From NCBI GenBank assembly GCA_947039985.1, contig CAMRAP010000093.1, forward strand, positions 1-6,956: a stretch of DNA of 6,956 bases. The letters are read 5' to 3'. Shown here one piece after another: positions 1 to 5,515 of the stretch (its first letter is position 1; every line of letters begins with the position of its first letter). Position numbers and translations under genes: made by a program. Below the pieces are notes generated by a model. It was given only the letters and a program-made list of their open reading frames with translations. It searched no databases and was not told where the DNA came from. The DNA is from an uncultured Odoribacter sp. GTDB lineage: Bacteria; Bacteroidota; Bacteroidia; Bacteroidales; Marinifilaceae.

Positions 1-161
1 TCTCAAATAAACAGAGAACCGAGAACAAGTTTAACAAATACAATTTATTTTGTAAAGATCTCATTCATTGAATGGAAGAACTAAATCCAAAAGCTTTTAA
101 CCAAACAAATCATCTGATATATTCGTAAAATTAAAACTGCATTTCACCGAAATAGAGCTTG

Positions 162-194
162 TTTGATTTAAAACGTTTTAAATCTAAATATTTG
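162..194 (+). promoter_or_regulatory. Candidate Bacteroidetes-type promoter for the ATPase operon
   Basis: The Bacteroidetes vegetative promoter is described as a -33 TTTG (or TTG) box and a -7 TAnnTTTG box about 19-21 bases apart. Here TTTG at 162-165 is followed after 21 bases by AATATTTG at 187-194, which matches five of the six fixed -7 positions. Transcription would then start near 199-203, giving a 5' leader of about 105-110 bases before the E start codon. A weaker alternative is TTG at 196-198 with TAATTTG at 219-225, which has a one-base deletion in the -7 box. TTTG is common in AT-rich DNA, so the call is tentative. Confidence 0.35.
165..184. promoter_or_regulatory. Perfect 20-bp palindrome, candidate operator
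   Basis: GATTTAAAACGTTTTAAATC is identical to its own reverse complement across all 20 bases, centred on the CG at 174-175. With no unpaired loop it suits a dimeric DNA-binding protein better than an RNA hairpin, and no T-run follows. It lies between the candidate -33 and -7 boxes, where a bound repressor would block RNA polymerase. A CpG at the exact centre resembles LacI-family operators, but AT-rich palindromes are bound by many families, so no regulator can be named. TTGTTTG occurs on both sides, at 159-165 and 192-198. Confidence 0.45.
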
Positions 195-287
195 TTTGTG
201 ATTCAACATAAAAAGTCGTAATTTGGAGCGTTCAAAGTGAGGAGATGGCATACTTGTTGTATGATGAATAAATGATGTTTAGAAATT

Positions 288-300
288 ATTAAAAAACTAT
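288..300 (+). repeat. A-rich 13-mer ahead of the E gene, copied ahead of the B gene
   Basis: ATTAAAAAACTAT here recurs exactly at 3543-3555, where its last two bases are the first two of the B start codon. Ahead of E it ends 8 bases before the ATG at 309. Both genes lack a Shine-Dalgarno sequence. A-rich leaders of this kind are typical translation initiation regions in Bacteroidetes, so it probably reflects initiation context and not a mobile repeat. Confidence 0.5.
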
Positions 301-308
301 ATTACAAT

Positions 309-914
309 ATGGAAAATAAATTAGATGTCTTAACTAAAAAACTGTACGAGGAGGGGATTGATAAGGCTAATCAAGAGGCTGAAACAATCATTGCTGAGGC
401 AAAAGAGAAAGCGGTGCAGTTAATCGCTGAGGCAGAAGCTAAAGCAAACGAAATCAAGACCAATGCGGATGCAGATGCTGAGAATTTGAAAAAGAAGGCA
501 GAGTCGGAAATCAGTTTGAGTACACGACAGTCAATCACTGCCTTAAAACAATCAATTACCGATTTAATTGCTGGTAAAGTGGCAAAAGAAATGACAGAAG
601 TTGCTTTTAAAGAGAAGGCTTTTGTTCAGGAAATGATGGTGTCTATTGTGAAGAAATGGGATATTAGTGCTGGAAACTTGAATTTGGAATTGATCCTTTC
701 CGAAGAGGAGAAAACAGCCTTTCAAGAATTTGTTGCATCAAAGTACAAAGAGTTACTAGATAAAGGCCTGGAAATTAAAGCTAGAAATACAGATGGAGCA
801 TTTGTCATTCGTCCGAAAGATGGCAGTTATCAGGTGGCTTTCTCAGAAGAACTTTTTGAAGCCTTCTTCAATCAATATATGCGTAGTTTTACAAAGACAC
901 TACTATATAAGTAA
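309..914 (+). CDS. atpE: V/A-type ATPase subunit E (peripheral stalk)
   Basis: This 201-residue protein is the likely stator (peripheral stalk) subunit that links the A3B3 head to membrane subunit I and stops the head from turning with the rotor. Residues 1-115 form a long Ala/Glu/Lys-rich helix with an 11-residue periodicity: G16/I27/L38/I49/L60, A20/A31/A42/A53/A64 and A24/A35/A46/A57/I68. That is the signature of the right-handed coiled coil known for V/A-ATPase stalks. The C-terminal globular part (about 120-201) ends with GAFVIRPKDGSYQVAF (164-179) and FSEELFEAFF (178-187), resembling E subunits of the Chlamydia/Bacteroidetes type. Length matches the family (about 190-210). The ATG at 309 follows an A-rich leader without a Shine-Dalgarno sequence. 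It is the first gene of the operon and ends 10 bases before the next start. The usual partner G/H is not next to it. Confidence 0.88.
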   Translation: MENKLDVLTKKLYEEGIDKANQEAETIIAEAKEKAVQLIAEAEAKANEIKTNADADAENLKKKAESEISLSTRQSITALKQSITDLIAGKVAKEMTEVAFKEKAFVQEMMVSIVKKWDISAGNLNLELILSEEEKTAFQEFVASKYKELLDKGLEIKARNTDGAFVIRPKDGSYQVAFSEELFEAFFNQYMRSFTKTLLYK

Positions 915-924
915 AAACAAGCGT

Positions 925-1740
925 ATGGATTATATTGCTTTTATTGCAGGCTTGCCAGATATTACATGGGATGATCGAAAACTGTCGTTGACTGTCGAGG
1001 AATTTCGTGTGCAATTGGTCGATTACATCAGTGGGAAAGATAAAAAATTGATTGATTTGTTTTTTCTTCCGAATGATAATGCACAAGTATTGCGTTTATT
1101 GAATAAACAGGAAGTGAACACCTATCTAAAAACTGTTTATTCGACAAAAGTACTGGAAGATGAGGTGCAAGAAACTGAAAACCTCTTACCCACTTATTTA
1201 AGCGAATTTATAACAGATTTTAAAGACGAGCATTTGCGCTACGATCTTTCGCCAGAAAATGTATTCAGCTGGATGTATTACAATTACATGATGAAGGCGG
1301 ATAATTCTTTGGTAAGAGAGTATGCTGAATTTTCGATGAATCTTAAAAATTTAGTCACAGCTTTGAATGTCCGAAAACATGACTTAGCAATAGAAAAAGA
1401 GGTTATAGGAAGCAATGAGTTTTCTATCGCTTTAAGGACTTCTAATGCCAAAGATTTCGGTCTTTCGATGGATTACCCTTTTGTAGAAAAGGTCATTACA
1501 CTAATGGATAACGATAATCTAGTGGAGCGTGAACGTGGATTGGATTTGATTATTTGGCGTTTTTTAGATGAAGCCGTAACCTTTGAGTATTTCTCTTTGG
1601 AAAGGGTAATCAGTTATATGTTGCGACTGATGATTATTGAACGATGGAGTAAGATGGATTCAGAATCTGGTCGAAAAGTATTTATGGAAATGGTCGAAAA
1701 ATTCCGACAAAGTTTCCAGTTTGAAGAACAATTTAAATAA
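925..1740 (+). CDS. DUF2764-type V/A-ATPase operon protein, possible subunit C/d counterpart
   Basis: This 271-residue soluble, mainly helical protein has no established function. It has no signal peptide or membrane segment. Its start, MDYIAFIAGLPDI, is typical of the DUF2764 family, found between subunits E and A in Bacteroidetes, Chlamydiae and Borrelia ATPase operons. The ATG at 925 is chosen over one at 793, which would overlap E by 122 bases and add 44 residues of out-of-frame E sequence. Two segments resemble subunit C/d (the AC39 family, which seats the central shaft on the membrane ring): NLKNLVTALNVRKH (139-152) recalls the NLxxxLRxK motif, and LERVISYMLRLMIIERW (225-241) recalls the C-terminal segment P-x-L-x-Y-L...E-x-x-N-x-R. 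The operon has no recognisable C gene, which makes that role attractive. Family assignment is fairly secure, the role is inference. Confidence 0.8.
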   Translation: MDYIAFIAGLPDITWDDRKLSLTVEEFRVQLVDYISGKDKKLIDLFFLPNDNAQVLRLLNKQEVNTYLKTVYSTKVLEDEVQETENLLPTYLSEFITDFKDEHLRYDLSPENVFSWMYYNYMMKADNSLVREYAEFSMNLKNLVTALNVRKHDLAIEKEVIGSNEFSIALRTSNAKDFGLSMDYPFVEKVITLMDNDNLVERERGLDLIIWRFLDEAVTFEYFSLERVISYMLRLMIIERWSKMDSESGRKVFMEMVEKFRQSFQFEEQFK

Positions 1741-1754
1741 TAAAATCTCGGAAG

Positions 1755-1759
1755 AAGGA
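1755..1759 (+). promoter_or_regulatory. Shine-Dalgarno-like AAGGA ahead of subunit A
   Basis: AAGGA lies 7 bases before the ATG at 1767 and 16 before the in-frame ATG at 1776, so if used it favours the first. Bacteroidetes rely little on Shine-Dalgarno pairing, so it does not decide the start on its own. Confidence 0.35.
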
Positions 1760-1766
1760 TTTTTAA

Positions 1767-3533
1767 ATGAATATTATGGCTAAAACACTAGGAAAAGTTC
1801 ATAGCATTATTTCCAACCTTGTACTGGTGAAAGTTGAGGGGCCTGTTTCTCAGAATGAGATATGCTTTATTGAAATCGCTGAAGAGCGATTGATGGCTGA
1901 AGTCATTAAGGTGGTGGGAAACATTGCCTATGTGCAAGTATTTGAGAGTACTCGAGGTTTAAAATCGGGTGCTTTAGTGGAATTTCAGAACCATATGCTT
2001 GAGATATCTCTTGGGCCTGGTTTGTTGTCGAAAAACTTTGATGGACTATTGAACGATTTGGATAAAATGACGGGAGTCTTTTTGAAAAGGGGAGAGTACA
2101 CCAATCCGTTGGAAGATGATAAAAAATGGAGTTTTGCTCCCTTGGCAAAGGCAGGCGATAAAGTAAAGGCTGCTGATTGGATAGGGAATGTAAAAGAAAA
2201 CTGGTTAGAACATAAAATTATGGTGCCTTTCAAAATGGAAGGTGAATATACCTTAGATTCTATTGTTGTTGCGGGTGAGTATACTATTTTAGATACCATT
2301 GCCGTACTAAAAGATAGTGCTGGTAAGACGTATGAGGTCACAATGGTGCAGAAATGGCCCGTGAAAATGGCTATTCGTAATTATATTGATAAACCACGTC
2401 CATTTAGACAAATGGAAACAGGGGTACGAGTAATAGATACCATGAATCCCATGTTAGAAGGTGGAACTGGATTTATTCCGGGTCCATTTGGAACAGGAAA
2501 AACAGTATTACAACATGCTTTGGCACGTTTTGCAGATGCAGATGTGATTATCATGGCAGCTTGTGGTGAGCGTGCAAATGAGGTGGTTGAAATCTTTACT
2601 GAATTTCCAGAATTACAAGACCCTCGTTCTGGTCGTTCATTGTATGAGCGTACCACTATTATTGCAAATACCTCTAATATGCCAGTTGCTTCTCGTGAGG
2701 CATCTGTATATACTGCCATGACTATCGGTGAATATTATAGAGCCATGGGAATGAAGGTGTTATTATTAGCAGACTCGACATCACGTTGGGCACAGGCTTT
2801 GCGTGAGATGTCAAACCGTTTGGAAGAGTTGCCTGGACAGGATGCTTTCCCGATGGACTTGTCAGCGATTATCTCGAACTTCTATGCTCGTGCAGGATTT
2901 GTTTATTTGAACAATGGTGAAACAGGTTCAGTAACCTTTATTGGTACAGTATCACCAGCCGGTGGTAACTTGAAAGAACCAGTGACAGAATCAACTAAAA
3001 AGGTGGCTCGTTGTTTTTATGCTCTATCACAAGATCGTGCCGACTCAAAACGCTATCCTGCCATTGAAACTTTGGACTCTTATTCTAAATATTTGGAATA
3101 TCCTGAATTTGTGGAGTATGCAGCGAAAAATGTTTCTCCTGAATGGATTCGGGATGTAAATGAAGCACGCAATACGCTGGTGAGAGGACGTGAAACAGCA
3201 GAACAAATTGATATTTTGGGGGATGATGGAGTTCCATTGGAGTACCATTTAATCTTTTGGAAGTCTGAATTGATCGATTTTGCCATTTTACAGCAAGATG
3301 CTTTTGATAATATTGATGGCTCTTCTTCAATGGAACGTCAGAAGTATATGTTAAGTATGGTTTTGGGTGTTGTTCGATCAGAATTTGAATTTGAATCCTT
3401 TGAAGAGGTAAATCCTTATTTTAAGCGAATGATAAATAGCTTCAAGCAATTGAACTATTCTGAATATGAGTCAGATCAGTTTAAGAAATTTGAGCAAGAT
3501 ATCAAGGATATAGTGAACGAGAGAAAGAAGTAA
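1767..3533 (+). CDS. atpA: V/A-type ATPase catalytic subunit A
   Basis: This 588-residue protein is the catalytic subunit of the A3B3 head and hydrolyses or makes ATP. Length is normal for the family (about 580-600). Order seen: N-terminal barrel (about 5-80), the 'bulge' insertion peculiar to A subunits (about 110-200, with WSFAPLAKAGDKV and HKIMVPF), the nucleotide-binding domain, then a helical C-terminal domain. The P-loop is GPFGTGKTV (239-247; K245, T246). The catalytic Glu and neighbouring Arg are E268 and R269 in ACGERANE. The Walker B region is VLLLADSTSRWAQALREMS (331-349). SPAGGNLKEPVTEST (396-410) replaces the common SPPGGD-type loop, as in other bacterial A subunits. All core catalytic residues are present, so the enzyme should be active. 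A second ATG at 1776 (MAKTLGKV) would fit family N-termini as well as the one used. It lies 26 bases after the DUF2764 gene and 20 before B. Confidence 0.97.
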   Translation: MNIMAKTLGKVHSIISNLVLVKVEGPVSQNEICFIEIAEERLMAEVIKVVGNIAYVQVFESTRGLKSGALVEFQNHMLEISLGPGLLSKNFDGLLNDLDKMTGVFLKRGEYTNPLEDDKKWSFAPLAKAGDKVKAADWIGNVKENWLEHKIMVPFKMEGEYTLDSIVVAGEYTILDTIAVLKDSAGKTYEVTMVQKWPVKMAIRNYIDKPRPFRQMETGVRVIDTMNPMLEGGTGFIPGPFGTGKTVLQHALARFADADVIIMAACGERANEVVEIFTEFPELQDPRSGRSLYERTTIIANTSNMPVASREASVYTAMTIGEYYRAMGMKVLLLADSTSRWAQALREMSNRLEELPGQDAFPMDLSAIISNFYARAGFVYLNNGETGSVTFIGTVSPAGGNLKEPVTESTKKVARCFYALSQDRADSKRYPAIETLDSYSKYLEYPEFVEYAAKNVSPEWIRDVNEARNTLVRGRETAEQIDILGDDGVPLEYHLIFWKSELIDFAILQQDAFDNIDGSSSMERQKYMLSMVLGVVRSEFEFESFEEVNPYFKRMINSFKQLNYSEYESDQFKKFEQDIKDIVNERKK

Positions 3534-3542
3534 GATATAATA

Positions 3543-3555
3543 ATTAAAAAACTAT
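3543..3555 (+). repeat. A-rich 13-mer overlapping the B start, second copy
   Basis: ATTAAAAAACTAT is an exact copy of 288-300 upstream of E. Here it fills most of the 20-base A-B gap and runs into the ATG at 3554. It probably keeps the initiation region of B unstructured. No Shine-Dalgarno sequence is present. Confidence 0.5.
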
Positions 3556-4870
3556 GAATACTGCTTTTCAAAAAGTATATACAAAGATCACTCAGATCAC
3601 CAAAGCTACTTGTTCGCTGAAAGCGCAGGGAGTTGGAAATGAGGAATTAGCCATGGTGAATGGTAGATTGGCACAGGTTGTGAAAATCTGGGGTGATGAC
3701 ATCACTTTGCAAGTATTTTCGGGTACTGAAGGTATTCCGACAAATGCCGAAGTGACTTTTCTAGGAAAATCTCCAACCTTGAAAGTGGGCGATGATTTAT
3801 GTGGTCGTTTCTTCAATGCCTTTGGCGATCCTATTGATGGAGGTCCACCGGTAGATGGAGAGGAACGTGAAATTGGAGGACCATCGGTGAATCCTGTTCG
3901 ACGTAAACAACCATCGGAGTTGATAGCAACAGGTATTGCAGGTATTGACTTGAATAACACATTGGTTTCTGGTCAGAAGATACCTTTCTTTGCCGATCCA
4001 GATCAACCTTACAACCAAGTTATGGCAAATGTTGCACTACGTGCACAAACAGACCGTATTATTTTGGGAGGTATGGGATTGACCAATGATGACTATCTTT
4101 ATTTTAAGCATCTGTTTGATAATGCTGGAGTACTTGATCGTATTGTTAGTTTTGTGAATACAACAGAAGCGCCACCCGTTGAGCGTTTGTTGGTTCCAGA
4201 TATGGCTTTGGCAGCAGCAGAGTATTTTGCCGTTGATAAAAACGAGAAAGTACTTGTTCTGTTGACAGATATGACACTTTATGCAGATGCCTTGAGTATT
4301 GTATCAAATCGTATGGATCAAATTCCTTCGAAAGACTCAATGCCGGGTTCTCTCTATTCTGATTTGGCAAAAATATATGAGAAATCGGTACAGTTTCCAG
4401 AAGGAGGCTCGATTACAATTATTGCTGTAACCACCTTGTCGGGAGGAGATATTACTCACGCTATTCCAGATAATACGGGTTATATCACAGAAGGACAGTT
4501 GTTTTTGCGTAAGGATACAGATATTGGTAAGGTCATTGTTGACCCTTTCCGAAGTCTATCTCGTTTAAAGCAGTTGGTGATTGGTAAGAAAACTCGTAAA
4601 GATCACCCACAAGTGATGAATGCGGCTATCCGATTATTTGCTGATGCTGCTAATGCACGCACAAAATTGGAGAATGGTTTTGACCTGACCGATTACGATA
4701 AGCGTACCTTGGATTTCGCACGAGATTATTCGAACGAACTACTTGCTATTGATGTAAACATAGATATTACGCAGATGTTAGACACTGCTTGGACTCTGTT
4801 TAGAACATATTTTACCCAGTCAGAATTAGGTATTAAGCAAGATATTATGGATGAATTTGGAAATTATTAA
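3554..4870 (+). CDS. atpB: V/A-type ATPase non-catalytic subunit B
   Basis: This 438-residue protein alternates with A in the hexameric head. It is a RecA-like ATPase relative whose P-loop is degenerate: the equivalent segment reads SGQKIPFFADPDQP (139-152) with no GxxxxGKT, as expected of B. Family landmarks in order are LCGRFFNAFGDPIDGGPP (82-99), GIAGIDLNNTLVSGQK (127-142), RLLVPDMALAAAEYFA (211-226), VLVLLTDMTLYADAL (233-247), ITHAIPDNTGYITEGQ (300-315) and SLSRL (334-338). R337 in SLSRL aligns with the arginine finger that reaches into the A active site, so the A/B interface should work. Length is slightly short for the family (about 430-470). A subunit A mis-call is excluded by the missing P-loop and bulge. 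It follows A by 20 bases and precedes D by 48, the longest gap in the operon. That gap is AT-rich with no terminator. Confidence 0.96.
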   Translation: MNTAFQKVYTKITQITKATCSLKAQGVGNEELAMVNGRLAQVVKIWGDDITLQVFSGTEGIPTNAEVTFLGKSPTLKVGDDLCGRFFNAFGDPIDGGPPVDGEEREIGGPSVNPVRRKQPSELIATGIAGIDLNNTLVSGQKIPFFADPDQPYNQVMANVALRAQTDRIILGGMGLTNDDYLYFKHLFDNAGVLDRIVSFVNTTEAPPVERLLVPDMALAAAEYFAVDKNEKVLVLLTDMTLYADALSIVSNRMDQIPSKDSMPGSLYSDLAKIYEKSVQFPEGGSITIIAVTTLSGGDITHAIPDNTGYITEGQLFLRKDTDIGKVIVDPFRSLSRLKQLVIGKKTRKDHPQVMNAAIRLFADAANARTKLENGFDLTDYDKRTLDFARDYSNELLAIDVNIDITQMLDTAWTLFRTYFTQSELGIKQDIMDEFGNY

Positions 4871-4918
4871 TTTTCAAAGGATAGTAGAGCAAAGATTAGA
4901 ATTTAAAAATTAAAATCA

Positions 4919-5515
4919 ATGATTAAATTTCAATATAATAAGACTTCGTTGCAGACTCTTGACAAACAGCTCAAGACTCGTGTACGAGCTTTGCCTACCA
5001 TCAAAAACAAGGAATCTGCCCTGCGTTCAGAAGTAAAGAAAGCAAAAGAGGTGGCTGATGAATTTAACGACAAATTGAGTGCTACACTGAATGGTCTGAA
5101 TGAAATGCTACAACTTTACGATGAATATAGACCGGATCTAATCACGATAAAAGATGTGAGTATGACGGTTAAAAAGATAGCAGGTGTACGTACCCCCGTT
5201 TTGGATAATGTGGAATATGAAATCAAAGATTTCAGTTTATTCAATGCGCCAGGTTGGTTTCTTGACGGGATACAGCATGTGAAAGAGGTGATCAATATAG
5301 CTCTTGAAGGAGAGTTGTATAGGCGCAAAATGGAACTCTTAGACCGTGCCCGTAAAAAGACAACACAAAAGGTGAATCTGTATGAAAAGGTGCAGATACC
5401 TGGATTTCAAGAAGCAATTCGTAAGATTAAGCGATTCTTGGAAGACGAGGAAAACCTTTCGAAGTCTGCACAAAAGATTGTGAAAACCCGTAAAGTGATG
5501 GAGGACGAAGTATGA
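4919..5515 (+). CDS. atpD: V/A-type ATPase subunit D (central rotor shaft)
   Basis: This 198-residue protein is the rotating shaft inside the A3B3 head, equivalent in role to the gamma subunit of F-type enzymes. Two long helical stretches (about 5-70 and 116-195) would form the antiparallel coiled coil, separated by a short, less helical part. The best family match is C-terminal: KKTTQKVNLYEKVQIPGFQE (146-165), corresponding to the conserved 'TxxxVNALExxxIP' segment of D, followed by a charged helix. Canonical VNALE reads VNLYE here. Length is typical (about 200-215). No in-frame start lies upstream, because TAA at 4904-4906 blocks the frame, so ATG 4919 is secure. The leader is A-rich, and an AAAGGA at 4876-4881 is too distant to help. 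The usual partner F is not encoded nearby. The stop overlaps the start of I by 4 bases. Confidence 0.92.
   Translation: MIKFQYNKTSLQTLDKQLKTRVRALPTIKNKESALRSEVKKAKEVADEFNDKLSATLNGLNEMLQLYDEYRPDLITIKDVSMTVKKIAGVRTPVLDNVEYEIKDFSLFNAPGWFLDGIQHVKEVINIALEGELYRRKMELLDRARKKTTQKVNLYEKVQIPGFQEAIRKIKRFLEDEENLSKSAQKIVKTRKVMEDEV
5500..5505 (+). promoter_or_regulatory. Shine-Dalgarno GGAGGA for subunit I inside the end of D
   Basis: GGAGGA lies 6 bases before the ATG at 5512, ideal spacing for ribosome binding, and overlaps the last codons of D (MEDEV). Together with the ATGA overlap it supports coupled translation of I after D. It stands out because the E, B and D starts have no such site, but it may be only a by-product of the D codons. 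Confidence 0.4.

Larger units (their letters stand above)
1..308. other. AT-rich non-coding leader upstream of the ATPase operon
   Basis: I see no coding region, tRNA or convincing structured RNA in this stretch. It is visibly richer in A and T than the genes downstream. It holds a perfect 20-bp palindrome (165-184), a candidate promoter around it, and several short inverted repeats: CATTC/GAATG at 62-74, AAAAGCTTTT at 89-98, ATTTC/GAAAT at 141-153 and CATAC/GTATG at 249-263. None of these is followed by a T-run, so none looks like a terminator. The tail or head of any neighbouring upstream gene lies outside the window. Confidence 0.7.

Noticed and set aside
4..38. Minus-strand promoter for a divergent gene (TTTATTTG at 11-4, TTTG at 38-35)
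   Set aside because: Spacing is 23 bases, the -7 box has a mismatch, and no divergent gene can be seen because the window ends.
62..74. Hairpin CATTC-ATT-GAATG as terminator of an upstream gene
   Set aside because: The stem is only 5 bp and AT-rich, and no T-run follows on either strand.
793..924. Upstream extension of the DUF2764 frame from ATG 793
   Set aside because: It would overlap subunit E by 122 bases, and the added 44 residues are E codons read in another frame. The family N-terminus starts at ATG 925.
1985..2341. 118-residue open frame on the minus strand inside subunit A
   Set aside because: Lies wholly antisense to a certain gene, resembles no family, and overlaps other antisense frames of the same kind. 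The same holds for minus-strand frames at 1906-2148, 2381-2719, 3045-3330, 3592-4018, 4146-4370, 5116-5328 and 889-1086.
3554..4870. B as a broken catalytic subunit because it lacks a P-loop
   Set aside because: Absence of the P-loop is normal for B subunits. The arginine finger and all other landmarks are intact.
4871..4918. Terminator or hidden small gene in the B-D gap
   Set aside because: Only 48 bases, with no stable stem, no start codon with a usable frame, and just AT-rich sequence like the other leaders.
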